Source: Streptomyces sp. DH5 (GTDB lineage Bacteria > Actinomycetota > Actinomycetes > Streptomycetales > Streptomycetaceae). Taken from it: 64,000 bases of DNA. The stretch lies in NCBI RefSeq assembly GCF_020873915.1, contig NZ_JAHWGP010000006.1:62001-126000 (forward strand), read 5' to 3'. Within the stretch, counting starts at the first letter, position 1. The number at the start of each line of letters is the position of its first letter. Shown piece after piece: positions 8,253 to 16,859 of this stretch. The notes beneath the pieces were generated by a model. It saw only the letters and a program-made list of their open reading frames with translations, was not told the origin of the DNA and ran no database searches. The position numbers and the translations under genes were made by a program.

Positions 8253-9884
8253 ATGGACGCTGTGACCCAGGTCCCCACCCCCGTCAACGAGCCGGTGCAC
8301 GGCTACGCCCCCGGTACGCCCGAGCGTTCCCGGCTGGAGGCCAAGCTCAAGGAGCTGGCCGACAACCCGGTCGACCTGCCCTGCACCATCGGCGGCGAGA
8401 AGCGCATGGGCGGCGGCGAGCGTTTCGACGTCGTGCAGCCGCACAACCACAAGGCCCGCCTGGGCACGTACGCCAACGCCACCCGGCAGGACGCCCAGGA
8501 CGCCATCGACGCGGCCCTGGCCGCAGCTCCCGCCTGGCGCGCGACGTCCTTCGACGACCGCGCCGCGATCATCCTGCGCGCGGCCGAGCTGCTGGCCGGC
8601 CCCTGGCGCGAGACCATCGCCGCCTCCACCATGCTCGGCCAGTCCAAGACCGCCCAGCAGGCCGAGATCGACAGCCCCTGTGAGCTGGTCGACTTCTGGC
8701 GCTTCAACGTGCACTACGCGCGCGGCATCCTCGCCGAGCAGCCCCCGGCCAACTCCCCGGGTGTGTGGAACCGCATGGACCACCGCCCGCTGGAGGGCTT
8801 CGTCTACGCGATCACCCCGTTCAACTTCAGTGCCATCGCGGCCAACCTGCCCACCGCGCCCGCGCTGATGGGCAACGTGGTGGTCTGGAAGCCGTCGCCC
8901 ACCCAGACCCACGCCGCCGTGCTGCTGATGCGGCTCCTGGAGGAGGCCGGTCTGCCCAAGGGCGTCATCAACCTCGTCACCGGCGACGGTCTCGCCGTCT
9001 CCGAGGTGGCCCTGGAGCACCGGGACCTGGCCGGCATCCACTTCACCGGCTCGACCAAGACCTTCCAGCACCTGTGGAAGACGGTCGGCAACAACATCGA
9101 GAAGTACCGCACCTACCCGCGGCTGGTCGGCGAGACCGGCGGCAAGGACTTCCTCGTCGCCCACCCGAGCGCCGACCGCGCCGTCCTCAAGACCGCGCTG
9201 ACCCGGGGCGCCTTCGAGTACCAGGGCCAGAAGTGCAGCGCCACCTCCCGCGCCTACGTCCCGGCGTCGATCTGGAACTCCGGCTTCAAGGAGGAGTTCG
9301 CGGCCGAGGTGGACGGCATCGCGATGGGTGACGTCACCGACCTGTCCCACTTCATGGGCGCCGTCATCGACGAGCGGTCCTTCGCCAAGAACAAGGCAGC
9401 GATCGACCGCGCGCAGGAGGACCCGTCCTGCACGATCGTCGCGGGCGGCTCCTACGACGACTCGGTCGGCTGGTTCGTCCGCCCGACGGTGATCGAGTGC
9501 GACGACCCGGAGAACGAGGTGTTCCGCACCGAGTACTTCGGCCCGATCCTCGCCGTGCACGTCTACGACGACGAGAAGTACGACGAGATGCTGACCCAGA
9601 TGGAGTCGGTGTCGGACTACGCGCTGACCGGCTCCGTCATCGCGAACGACCGCGCCGCGGCGGCGTACACGATGGACAAGCTGCGCTACGCGGCCGGCAA
9701 CTTCTACATCAACGACAAGTCGACGGGCGCCGTCGTCGGCCAGCAGCCCTTCGGCGGCGGCCGTGCCTCCGGCACCAACGACAAGGCCGGTGCGCCGCAG
9801 AACCTGATGCGCTGGACCCTGACCCGCGCCATCAAGGAGACCCTGGTCCCGCCGACCGACTACACGTACCCGCACATGGGCTGA
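8253..9884 (+). CDS. pruA: L-glutamate gamma-semialdehyde (delta-1-pyrroline-5-carboxylate) dehydrogenase
   Basis: 543 aa. It oxidises glutamate semialdehyde, the hydrolysed product of the upstream enzyme, to glutamate with NAD+. AAGGAG precedes ATG 8253 at good spacing. Aldehyde dehydrogenase landmarks are clear: ITPFNFSAIAANL, HFTGSTKTF, LVGETGGKDF (general base Glu) and GQKCSATSRAYVP with the catalytic Cys near 328. The length is typical of the stand-alone P5C dehydrogenase family. A strong terminator closes the operon. Confidence 0.95.
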   Translation: MDAVTQVPTPVNEPVHGYAPGTPERSRLEAKLKELADNPVDLPCTIGGEKRMGGGERFDVVQPHNHKARLGTYANATRQDAQDAIDAALAAAPAWRATSFDDRAAIILRAAELLAGPWRETIAASTMLGQSKTAQQAEIDSPCELVDFWRFNVHYARGILAEQPPANSPGVWNRMDHRPLEGFVYAITPFNFSAIAANLPTAPALMGNVVVWKPSPTQTHAAVLLMRLLEEAGLPKGVINLVTGDGLAVSEVALEHRDLAGIHFTGSTKTFQHLWKTVGNNIEKYRTYPRLVGETGGKDFLVAHPSADRAVLKTALTRGAFEYQGQKCSATSRAYVPASIWNSGFKEEFAAEVDGIAMGDVTDLSHFMGAVIDERSFAKNKAAIDRAQEDPSCTIVAGGSYDDSVGWFVRPTVIECDDPENEVFRTEYFGPILAVHVYDDEKYDEMLTQMESVSDYALTGSVIANDRAAAAYTMDKLRYAAGNFYINDKSTGAVVGQQPFGGGRASGTNDKAGAPQNLMRWTLTRAIKETLVPPTDYTYPHMG

Positions 9885-9898
9885 CGCCCACCCGATCG

Positions 9899-9935
9899 CG
9901 AACGGGCCAGGTCACCCCCCGACCTGGCCCGTTCG
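9899..9935 (+). terminator. Terminator after pruA
   Basis: A perfect 15-bp stem (9899-9913 with 9921-9935) and a 7-base loop, 15 bases after the pruA stop. It has no U-tract, as is common in this genus. Confidence 0.8.
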
Positions 9936-9972
9936 TGTGCCCGCGGCCCCGGCCGCCTCCGATACTGGGCGG

Positions 9973-10509
9973 ATGACCACCGCCGCGGACGTCCGCACCG
10001 CCCACACCTGGGAACTCGACCCCCTCGAACTGCTCGCCGTGCGCTCCCTGCTGTACGAGGCGTTCGACGGCGACTTCGGCGACGAGGACTGGGACCACAC
10101 GCTGGGCGGCGTGCACGCCCTGGTCCGGGACGGGCGGGGGCTCGCCGCCCACGGCGCGGTGGTGATGCGGCGGGTGAGGTTCGGGCGGCGCTGGCTGCGC
10201 ACCGGGTACGTCGAGGGGGTCGCCGTCCGTCGCGACGTACGGCGACAGGGGCTCGGCGGCACGGTGATGGCCGCCCTGGAAGGCGTCGTCACCCGTGCCT
10301 ACGACCTCGGCGCGCTGTCCGCGAGCGACGACGGCGCGGCGCTCTACGCGGCACGCGGCTGGCGGGCCTGGGAGGGGCGGATCGGCGCGCTCGGCCCCGA
10401 CGGGGTCGTCCGGCTGCCGGACGAGGAGGGGTCCACCTACGTGTGGCCGGTGCCCGCCGACCTCAGCGGGGAACTGGTCTTCGACTGGCGGGACGGCGAC
10501 GTCCTCTGA
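9973..10509 (+). CDS. GNAT acetyltransferase similar to aminoglycoside 2'-N-acetyltransferase
   Basis: 178 aa from ATG 9973. A GATACT -10-like hexamer about 12 bases upstream and the absence of a ribosome binding site suggest a leaderless mRNA. The acetyl-CoA-binding loop is visible (VRRDVRRQGLGGTVM), preceded by the GYVEGVAV strand. The EDWDHTLGGVHALV region and C-terminal SGELVFDWRDGDVL resemble chromosomal AAC(2') enzymes of mycobacteria (about 180 aa). Such enzymes acetylate the 2'-amine of aminoglycosides, though the native substrate may be something else. It stands alone between two operons. Confidence 0.75.
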   Translation: MTTAADVRTAHTWELDPLELLAVRSLLYEAFDGDFGDEDWDHTLGGVHALVRDGRGLAAHGAVVMRRVRFGRRWLRTGYVEGVAVRRDVRRQGLGGTVMAALEGVVTRAYDLGALSASDDGAALYAARGWRAWEGRIGALGPDGVVRLPDEEGSTYVWPVPADLSGELVFDWRDGDVL

Positions 10510-10775
10510 CCTCGTCCGACGAAAAGCCCAGGTCAGGCCGGTGTGACGCAGTCCACCGTCTCAGATAGTAGGAAGCCCAAGTAATTGTGCAGACAGACGC
10601 CCGGACCGCCCTTACTTTTGTAGGAGCCGAACGACTCGCTCGATCCAGCGAATGGCGGTCGTGAGCCGGACCCCCGTGCAGGTCACCCCCTGCGGTCCCG
10701 GACTCCCCGCCCCTTCCGGCGTCCCGCAGCCCTCCGCGCGCTTCCGCCCGCACGTTCCGAAGGAGTCGATCACCC
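10510..10775 (+). promoter_or_regulatory. Leader/promoter region upstream of the 43-aa ORF and leuB
   Basis: 266 bp without a convincing gene. An AT-rich segment at 10561-10625 (GATAGT at 10564-10569, then AAGTAATTGTG and TTACTTTTGTAGGAG) stands out and is the likely promoter and control region of the leuB transcript. I cannot assign a known riboswitch or attenuator to it. Confidence 0.4.
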
Positions 10776-10907
10776 ATGGCCGAGACGACCCTGCGCCGCC
10801 GCGTCCGCCACACCTCCCGCACGAGCGAGTCCGACCGCAAGAACGCCGCCGCCGCCCTGCAGCGCGCCCTCGACCGCAGGGACAACGGCGGCTCGACCGG
10901 CCACTGA
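10776..10907 (+). CDS. Small basic protein of unknown function (43 aa) upstream of leuB
   Basis: ATG 10776 has an AAGGAG site 11 bases upstream, and the codons show normal Streptomyces third-position bias. The peptide begins MAETTLRRRVRHTSRTS and has an AAAALQRALDRRDN helix, so it is basic and probably helical. It has no run of Leu or other regulatory codons, so it is not an obvious attenuator peptide. A hairpin and then leuB follow within 66 bases. I do not recognise a family. Confidence 0.6.
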   Translation: MAETTLRRRVRHTSRTSESDRKNAAAALQRALDRRDNGGSTGH

Positions 10908-10914
10908 ACCGCCC

Positions 10915-10937
10915 GGGCGTCCGTATGTCGGACGCCC
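10915..10937 (+). terminator. Hairpin between the 43-aa ORF and leuB
   Basis: A perfect 9-bp stem (10915-10923 with 10929-10937) with a TATGT loop, 8 bases after the small ORF stop and 37 bases before leuB. It may be a terminator that partly uncouples leuB, or a processing or attenuation hairpin. Confidence 0.55.
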
Positions 10938-10973
10938 CATGTCATCCCGTGGGACGAGGAGTAGGGTGCCCGC

Positions 10974-12017
10974 ATGTCTCGCAGCATCAATCTCGCAGTG
11001 ATCCCCGGTGACGGCATCGGCCAGGAGGTCGTGGCCGAAGGCCTGAAGGTCCTCTCCGCCGTCCTTCCGCAGGATGTGAAGCTGGAGACCAAGGACTACG
11101 ACTTCGGCGCCAAGCGCTACCACGCCACCGGTGAGACCCTCACCGACGCCGACCTCGACGAGCTGAAGCGGCACGACGCCATCCTGCTCGGCGCCATCGG
11201 CGACCCGTCGGTCCCCTCCGGCGTCCTCGAGCGCGGCTTCCTGCTCAAGCTCCGCTTCGCCTTCGACCACCACGTCAACCTGCGGCCGAGCAAGCTCCTG
11301 CCCGGTGTGGCCACCCCGCTCGCCGGCCAGCCGGAGATCGACTTCGTCGTGGTCCGCGAGGGCACCGAGGGCCCGTACACGGGCAACGGCGGCACCATCC
11401 GCAAGGGCACGCCGCACGAGGTCGCCACCGAGGTCTCGGTCAACACGGCCTTCGGTGTCGAGCGCGTGGTCCGCGACGCCTTCGCCCGCGCCCAGGCCCG
11501 CCCGCGCAAGAAGCTCACCCTGGTCCACAAGAACAACGTGCTGACCTTCGCCGGCCACCTGTGGACGAACGTCTTCAACAAGGTGGCCGAGGAGTATCCC
11601 GAGGTCACCACGGACTACATCCACGTCGACGCCGCGACGATCTACCTGGTCACCGACCCGGCCCGGTTCGACGTCATCGTCACCGACAACCTCTTCGGTG
11701 ACATCATCACCGACCTCGCCGCGGCCGTCTCCGGCGGCATCGGTGTCGCCGCGAGCGGGAACATCAACCCCTCCGGCGCGTTCCCGTCCATGTTCGAGCC
11801 CGTGCACGGCTCGGCCCCGGACATCGCCGGCCAGGGCAAGGCCGACCCCAGCGCCACGGTCCTGTCCGTCGCCCTCCTCCTGCGCCACCTCGGCCACGAC
11901 GCCGAGGCCGTCCGCATCGAGGACGCCGTCTCCGCCGACCTCGCGGAGCGCGGGGGCCTGCCCGCCCGCACCACCTCGGAGATCGGCGACGCCCTCGCCG
12001 CGCGAGTAGCCGGCTGA
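10974..12017 (+). CDS. leuB: 3-isopropylmalate dehydrogenase
   Basis: 347 aa. It carries out the NAD-dependent oxidative decarboxylation of 3-isopropylmalate in leucine synthesis. GAGGAG precedes ATG 10974. The N-terminus ([13 protein letters not shown]) and the metal/substrate signature [20 protein letters not shown] are diagnostic of the isocitrate/isopropylmalate dehydrogenase family, and [17 protein letters not shown] supports leuB over isocitrate dehydrogenase. It is separated from the other leu genes (leuCD at 41-43 kb), as usual in Streptomyces, and transcribed alone before a strong terminator. Confidence 0.95.
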   Translation: MSRSINLAVIPGDGIGQEVVAEGLKVLSAVLPQDVKLETKDYDFGAKRYHATGETLTDADLDELKRHDAILLGAIGDPSVPSGVLERGFLLKLRFAFDHHVNLRPSKLLPGVATPLAGQPEIDFVVVREGTEGPYTGNGGTIRKGTPHEVATEVSVNTAFGVERVVRDAFARAQARPRKKLTLVHKNNVLTFAGHLWTNVFNKVAEEYPEVTTDYIHVDAATIYLVTDPARFDVIVTDNLFGDIITDLAAAVSGGIGVAASGNINPSGAFPSMFEPVHGSAPDIAGQGKADPSATVLSVALLLRHLGHDAEAVRIEDAVSADLAERGGLPARTTSEIGDALAARVAG

Positions 12018-12043
12018 CCCGGCGCGCCTCCTCGACACCATTC

Positions 12044-12078
12044 GAAGCCGCCGGGTCGCATCCGCGCCCGGCGGCTTC
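12044..12078 (+). terminator. Terminator after leuB
   Basis: A perfect 12-bp GC-rich stem (12044-12055 with 12067-12078) with an 11-base loop, 27 bases after the leuB stop. Confidence 0.75.
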
Positions 12079-12272
12079 CCCCTGTCCACCGCCGGGTGCC
12101 ACCATCGACCACCGGGCCGCACACACCTCGTTTCGTCCGCCGTCGCCTCCGGGCGATAATCGAACGCGGAGCCGCGGAATGAGGGAATGCTCGGACGTCC
12201 CAGCATTGGCCACCGGCCAGTACGGGGACGTGTGCGCGGCCCGTCACTACAACCGGTGAAGGACACCCACTC

Positions 12273-13361
12273 ATGACGACGCCCACGATCGAGCTCAAGC
12301 CCTCGGCCCACCCGCTCTCCGACGCGGAGCGCGAGGCGATCCTGGCCGCCCCCGGTTTCGGCCGCCACTTCACCGACCACATGGTGACGATCAAGTGGAC
12401 CGAGGGCCGCGGCTGGCACGACGGCCAGCTCGTCCCGTACGCCCCGATCTCCCTCGACCCGGCGACCACCGTCCTGCACTACGCGCAGGAGATCTTCGAG
12501 GGCCTCAAGGCGTACCGCCGGCCCGACGGCTCCGTCGCCACGTTCCGCCCCGAGAAGAACGCCGAACGCTTCCAGCGCTCCGCCCGGCGCCTGGCCATGC
12601 CGGAGCTGCCGGTCGAGACCTTCATCGAGGCGTGCGACGCCCTGGTCGCCCAGGACAGGGCATGGGTCCCGGAGCACGGCGGCGAGGAGTCCCTCTACCT
12701 GCGCCCGTTCATGATCGCGACCGAGGTCGGGCTGGGAGTGAAGCCCGCCAACGAGTACCTGTTCCTGGTCATCGCCTCCCCGGCCGGCGCCTACTTCCCG
12801 GGTGGCGTGAAGCCGGTCTCCATCTGGGTCTCCGAGGACCGCGTCCGCGCCGTCCCGGGCGGCATGGGCGACGCCAAGACCGGCGGCAACTACGCGGCCT
12901 CCCTGCTCGCCCAGGCCGAGGCGGCCGCCAAGGGCTGCGACCAGGTCTGCTACCTCGACGCCGTGGAGCACAAGTGGGTCGAGGAACTGGGCGGCATGAA
13001 CCTCTACTTCGTGTACGGCGACAAGATCGTCACCCCCACCCTCACCGGCTCCATCCTGGAGGGCGTCACCCGTGACTCCCTTCTCGTCGTCGCCCGCGAC
13101 CTCGGCTACGAGGCCGTCGAGGAGCGGGTCTCCGCCGAGCAGTGGCAGCGCGACTCCGAGAACGGCAGCCTCACCGAGGTCTTCGCCTGCGGCACGGCCG
13201 CCGTCATCACCCCGGTCGGCACGGTCAAGCGGGCCGGCGCCCAGTGGCAGCAGAGCGGGGGCGAGCCGGGCGAGGTCACCGTCCGCCTGCGGCAGGCACT
13301 GCTCGACATCCAGCGGGGCACGGCCGAGGACAAGCACGGCTGGATGCACAAGCTGGCGTAG
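12273..13361 (+). CDS. ilvE: Branched-chain amino acid aminotransferase
   Basis: 362 aa. It performs the last step of Ile, Leu and Val synthesis and the first of their breakdown, with PLP as cofactor. GAAGGA lies upstream of ATG 12273. The PLP Lys lies near residue 203 in [15 protein letters not shown]. The signature [26 protein letters not shown] of class IV aminotransferases is split here by description only and lies at about residues 235-262. The length matches the larger actinobacterial/eukaryotic-type enzyme. It has its own 195-bp upstream region, so it is probably expressed separately from leuB. Confidence 0.95.
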   Translation: MTTPTIELKPSAHPLSDAEREAILAAPGFGRHFTDHMVTIKWTEGRGWHDGQLVPYAPISLDPATTVLHYAQEIFEGLKAYRRPDGSVATFRPEKNAERFQRSARRLAMPELPVETFIEACDALVAQDRAWVPEHGGEESLYLRPFMIATEVGLGVKPANEYLFLVIASPAGAYFPGGVKPVSIWVSEDRVRAVPGGMGDAKTGGNYAASLLAQAEAAAKGCDQVCYLDAVEHKWVEELGGMNLYFVYGDKIVTPTLTGSILEGVTRDSLLVVARDLGYEAVEERVSAEQWQRDSENGSLTEVFACGTAAVITPVGTVKRAGAQWQQSGGEPGEVTVRLRQALLDIQRGTAEDKHGWMHKLA

Positions 13362-13440
13362 GTCTCGGCCGGGCGCTTGCGGGGCCGTGGCCCGTGAGCG
13401 CCCGCCCACCGGGTGACCGGGTCCCCACCCGGACCCACCC

Positions 13441-13467
13441 CGCGGACGGCTTCGCCCGCCGTCCGCG
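13441..13467 (+). terminator. Terminator after ilvE
   Basis: A perfect 10-bp stem (13441-13450 with 13458-13467), 80 bases after the ilvE stop. Confidence 0.6.
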
Positions 13468-13504
13468 CCGGGCCGTCCACCGCCCGCATCCTGAGACGGA
13501 TCGT

Positions 13505-13543
13505 GAGCACGGGGGCGGATTGTGCCAGACTGCCCCCGTGCTC
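13505..13543. promoter_or_regulatory. Long perfect inverted repeat at the start of the cimA leader
   Basis: 12-bp arms (13505-13516 and 13532-13543) separated by 15 bases. The right arm contains the GTG start of the first leader ORF. It could be a second ilvE terminator, a protein operator, or an mRNA hairpin that hides the leader start codon; the sequence does not decide. Confidence 0.5.
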
Positions 13544-13588
13544 TCGTTCGCCACGATTATTGGCAGCAGGCGCGCCGGTCCGCAGTGA
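13538..13588 (+). CDS. Putative leader peptide 1 of cimA (16 aa)
   Basis: GTG 13538 to TGA 13588 encodes MLSFATIIGSRRAGPQ. It contains Thr followed by two Ile codons, both the rare ATT (13556-13561). cimA feeds isoleucine synthesis, so consecutive rare Ile codons in its leader suggest a translation-sensing element. No ribosome binding site is seen, so the start may be leaderless or the ORF may not be translated. Its stop overlaps the GTG of the next small ORF (GTGA at 13585-13588). Confidence 0.4.
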   Translation: MLSFATIIGSRRAGPQ

Positions 13589-13746
13589 CCGCCACGTACC
13601 ACACCGTACGGGCGGACACCGTCGTCCTCGACCCGCGCGCAGACCTCTCGCACCCGCGAGGGGTTTTTCTGTTTCCTGGCCCCACCACAGCCGGGGAACG
13701 AGCGCGAGGGACCATGGGAGAACGGTGGAACCGGTCATTCCGGTAG
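13585..13746 (+). CDS. Putative leader ORF 2 of cimA (53 aa), running through the attenuator
   Basis: It starts at GTG 13585, overlapping the stop of leader ORF 1 (GTGA), and ends at TAG 13744-13746. Codons for Thr-Val-Val-Leu lie at 13618-13629, about 15 bases before the terminator stem at 13644. A ribosome paused there would cover the 5' arm of the stem. The downstream part (GVFLFPG) is encoded by the terminator T-tract, so only the first 20 codons may matter. This is inferred as a regulatory peptide, not a functional protein. Confidence 0.4.
   Translation: MTATYHTVRADTVVLDPRADLSHPRGVFLFPGPTTAGERARGTMGERWNRSFR
13644..13675 (+). terminator. Intrinsic terminator/attenuator in the cimA leader
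   Basis: An 8-bp stem (13644-13651 with 13656-13663, one G-T pair) with an ACCC loop is followed by TTTTTCTGTTT. A U-rich tail is rare in this genome and makes this the most classical rho-independent terminator in the window. It lies 101 bases upstream of the cimA start, so it should act as an attenuator. The segment CCTCG at 13626-13630 could pair with CGAGG at 13657-13661 as a competing structure. Confidence 0.7.
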
Positions 13747-13776
13747 ACCGAGATCAATATCAGGAGCCTTCAGACC

Positions 13777-15381
13777 ATGACCGCAACCAGCGAGCCCGAC
13801 GACTCGTTCCACGTCTTCGACACCACCCTGCGTGACGGCGCCCAGCGTGAGGGCATCAACCTCACCGTCGCCGACAAGCTGGCCATCGCACGGCACCTGG
13901 ACGAGTTCGGCGTGGGCTTCATCGAGGGCGGCTGGCCCGGTGCGAACCCCCGGGACACCGAGTTCTTCGACCGCGCCCGCAAGGAGATCGAGTTCCGGCA
14001 CGCGACGCTGGTCGCCTTCGGCGCCACCCGTCGCGCCGGCACCACCGCGGACCAGGACCCGCAGGTCAAGGCGCTGCTCGACTCCGGCGCCGAGGTGATC
14101 ACGCTGGTCGCCAAGTCCCACGACCGCCATGTCGAACTCGCCCTGCGCACCACCCTCGACGAGAACCTGGCGATGGTCCGCGACACGGTCGCCCACCTGA
14201 CGGCGCAGGGCCGCCGCGTCTTCGTCGACTGCGAGCACTTCTTCGACGGCTACCGCGCCAACCCCGAGTACGCCAAGTCGGTCGTCCGCACCGCCTCCGA
14301 GGCCGGAGCCGACGTCGTCGTCCTGTGCGACACCAACGGCGGCATGCTCCCCGCCCAGATCCAGGCCGTGGTCGCCACCGTGCTCGCCGACACCGGTGCC
14401 CGGCTCGGCATCCACGCCCAGGACGACACCGGCTGCGCGGTCGCCAACACCCTGGCGGCCGTCGACGCGGGCGCCACCCACGTCCAGTGCACCGCCAACG
14501 GCTACGGCGAGCGGGTGGGCAACGCCAACCTGTTCCCCGTGGTCGCGGCCCTGGAGCTGAAGTACGGCAAGAAGGTCCTCCCGGACGGCCGCCTGCGCGA
14601 GATGACCCGGATCTCGCACGCCGTCGCCGAGGTCGTCAACCTCACCCCCTCCACCCACCAGCCGTACGTCGGGGTCTCCGCCTTCGCGCACAAGGCGGGC
14701 CTGCACGCCTCCGCGATCAAGGTCGATCCGGACCTGTACCAGCACATCGACCCCGAGCAGGTCGGCAACACCATGCGGATGCTGGTCTCCGACATGGCCG
14801 GCCGCGCCTCCATCGAGCTCAAGGGCAAGGAGCTCGGCATCGACCTCGGCGGCGACCGCGAACTGGTCGGCCGGGTCGTGGAGCGGGTCAAGGAGCGCGA
14901 GCTCAAGGGCTACACGTACGAGGCCGCCGACGCCTCCTTCGAACTGCTGCTCAGGGCGGAGGCCGAGGGCGGGCCGCTGAAGTACTTCGAGGTCGAGTCC
15001 TGGCGCGCGATCGTCGAGGACCGTCCCGACGGCAGCCACGCCAACGAGGCCACCGTCAAGCTGTGGGCCAAGAGCGAGCGGATCGTCGCCACGGCGGAGG
15101 GCAACGGCCCGGTCAACGCGCTGGACCGCGCCCTGAGGGTCGCCCTGGAGCGGATCTACCCCCAGCTGGCCGAGTTCGAGCTGGTCGACTACAAGGTCCG
15201 CATCCTCGAGGGCAAGCACGGCACGCAGTCCACGACCCGGGTCCTGATCTCCACCTCCGACGGAGCGGACGAGTGGTCGACGGTGGGTGTCGCGGACAAC
15301 GTCATCGCCGCCTCCTGGCAGGCGCTGGAGGACGCGTACACGTACGGCTTGCTGCGGGCGGGCGTGGAACCGGCCGCCTAG
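13777..15381 (+). CDS. cimA: Citramalate synthase (2-isopropylmalate synthase family)
   Basis: 534 aa. It condenses pyruvate and acetyl-CoA to (R)-citramalate, giving 2-oxobutyrate for isoleucine without threonine. The N-terminal HMGL-like barrel has FDTTLRDGAQREG and the metal site HAQDDTGCAVAN. The C-terminal 110 residues (LVDYKVRILEGKHGTQSTTR) form the LeuA-type regulatory/dimer domain, so allosteric control by isoleucine is likely. The overall sequence type is the CimA/TIGR00977 branch rather than LeuA proper; older annotations call such genes leuA2. AGGAG precedes ATG 13777. It is preceded by the attenuator-like leader. Confidence 0.88.
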   Translation: MTATSEPDDSFHVFDTTLRDGAQREGINLTVADKLAIARHLDEFGVGFIEGGWPGANPRDTEFFDRARKEIEFRHATLVAFGATRRAGTTADQDPQVKALLDSGAEVITLVAKSHDRHVELALRTTLDENLAMVRDTVAHLTAQGRRVFVDCEHFFDGYRANPEYAKSVVRTASEAGADVVVLCDTNGGMLPAQIQAVVATVLADTGARLGIHAQDDTGCAVANTLAAVDAGATHVQCTANGYGERVGNANLFPVVAALELKYGKKVLPDGRLREMTRISHAVAEVVNLTPSTHQPYVGVSAFAHKAGLHASAIKVDPDLYQHIDPEQVGNTMRMLVSDMAGRASIELKGKELGIDLGGDRELVGRVVERVKERELKGYTYEAADASFELLLRAEAEGGPLKYFEVESWRAIVEDRPDGSHANEATVKLWAKSERIVATAEGNGPVNALDRALRVALERIYPQLAEFELVDYKVRILEGKHGTQSTTRVLISTSDGADEWSTVGVADNVIAASWQALEDAYTYGLLRAGVEPAA

Positions 15382-15398
15382 CGACCGCCCATCCGGCC

Positions 15399-15431
15399 CC
15401 GGCAGGGATGCGCCACCGGAATCCCTGCCGG
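15399..15431 (+). terminator. Terminator after cimA
   Basis: A perfect 11-bp stem (15399-15409 with 15421-15431), 17 bases after the cimA stop. Confidence 0.75.
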
Positions 15432-15471
15432 CCCGCATGTCTGTTTTGGGCCGTTCGGGTACTTTGTAGGT

Positions 15472-16812
15472 ATGAAGGTCGCGTGGACGCGTACTCTCGT
15501 ACGCCTGCTGATCGTGCCGGTGGTCGCCGCCCTGGCGGTCCTGATGGCCGGGGCGCCGGGTGCGCAGGCGGCCACGGACATCTCGGTGGTCGCCGAGAAG
15601 CTCCGCGAGAGTCCCGTCTACGTCGATCCCGAGGCCCGGGACATCCTCGCGCAGTCCGACGCCGAGGCGCTCGCCGACAAGATCGAGGACGCCGGCAAAC
15701 CGATCTTCATCGCGGTCCTCCCCTCGGACTACCCGACCCAGAACCTCTTCGGGAACCTGCGCACCGAGACCGGCGTGACCGGTCTGTACGGCGTCCGGCT
15801 CGGCGACGAGTTCGACGCCCGCGCCGACAGCAGCGTGCTGAGCCGGCAGGGCGTGCGCAACCTCGTCACGTCCGTGCAGGGCGCCGGGGACGCCAAGGCC
15901 CAGCTGAACGACTTCGTCGACAGCGCGCTGCGCAACACCGGCGGCGGCGCGCCGGGTTCCTGGACCGACGGGTCCGGTGAGGTCCCCGTCGGCGGGCTGA
16001 TCACCGTCGGCGCGGTGCTGGCGGCCGGCGGCGCGGGCGTGTACGCCGTGACCCGCCGCAACCGGTGCCGTCACGAGGAGGAGCAGCGGGCCGCACTGGA
16101 GAAGCTGCGGGTGGTGGTCGACGAGGACATCACCGCGTTCGGCGAGGAACTCGACCGGCTCGACTTCCACCCGGGCGAGCCCGGCGCGGACGACGCCATG
16201 CGCGCGGACTACGCGCACGCGCTGGACGCCTACGAGCAGTCCAAGTCCTATATGGCCGCGGCCCGGAAACCGGAGGACGTGCGGGCCGTCACCCAGGCCG
16301 TGGAGGACGGCCGCTACGCCCTGGCCCGGCTCGACGCCCGCCGTGACGGGCGTCCGCTGCCCGAGCGGCGTCCGCCCTGCTTCTTCGACCCGCGGCACGG
16401 GCCCTCCGTCGCCGACGCCACCTGGACACCCCCGGGCGGCGCGGAGCGCCAGGTCCCGGTGTGCGCGGCCGACCGGGCCCGGCTCGCCGACGGCGCCGAC
16501 CCCGCGGTCCGCGAGGTCGACACCGAGTACGGCCGCCGCCCGTACTGGGCGGCGGGTCCCGCGTACGGCCCCTGGGCCGGCGGCTACTTCGGCGGTGGCC
16601 TGCTGCCCGGCCTGCTCGTCGGCACCATGCTCGGCGGCATGATGGCCGGCCCCGGCTACGCGGCCGACTACGGCGCCGGTTACGGCGACTTCGGCGGCGG
16701 CGACGTCTCCGGGGCCGACTTCGACGGCGGCGACTTCGGCGGTGACTTCGGCGGGGGCGGCTTCGGTGGCGGTGACTTCGGGGGCGGCGGTGACTTCGGC
16801 GGCGGCTTCTGA
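15472..16812 (+). CDS. Secreted/membrane protein with TPM-like domain and Gly-rich tail
   Basis: 446 aa. A signal sequence (about 1-33, ending AQAA) precedes an extracytoplasmic TPM-like domain (35-165). One membrane helix lies at about 175-193, then a basic RRNRCRHEEE segment and a helical cytoplasmic region. A pair of Cys motifs (PCFFDPRHGPS and VPVCAADRARL) around 300-340 may bind metal or form a small folded unit. A hydrophobic GGLLPGLLVGTMLGGMM stretch and a tail of D-F-G-G-G repeats end the protein. The start has no ribosome binding site, but TACTTT at 15460-15465 fits a leaderless promoter. Its function is unknown. Confidence 0.7.
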   Translation: MKVAWTRTLVRLLIVPVVAALAVLMAGAPGAQAATDISVVAEKLRESPVYVDPEARDILAQSDAEALADKIEDAGKPIFIAVLPSDYPTQNLFGNLRTETGVTGLYGVRLGDEFDARADSSVLSRQGVRNLVTSVQGAGDAKAQLNDFVDSALRNTGGGAPGSWTDGSGEVPVGGLITVGAVLAAGGAGVYAVTRRNRCRHEEEQRAALEKLRVVVDEDITAFGEELDRLDFHPGEPGADDAMRADYAHALDAYEQSKSYMAAARKPEDVRAVTQAVEDGRYALARLDARRDGRPLPERRPPCFFDPRHGPSVADATWTPPGGAERQVPVCAADRARLADGADPAVREVDTEYGRRPYWAAGPAYGPWAGGYFGGGLLPGLLVGTMLGGMMAGPGYAADYGAGYGDFGGGDVSGADFDGGDFGGDFGGGGFGGGDFGGGGDFGGGF

Positions 16813-16859
16813 CCGGCCGGCCCGGACGGCGCCCCGTATGCCCGGACGTCAGGTGCGCG

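Noticed and set aside
10652-11011. 119-codon plus-strand frame upstream of leuB
   Set aside because: It overlaps the better-supported 43-aa ORF, the hairpin and the leuB start in another frame, and is Pro/Arg-rich without motifs.
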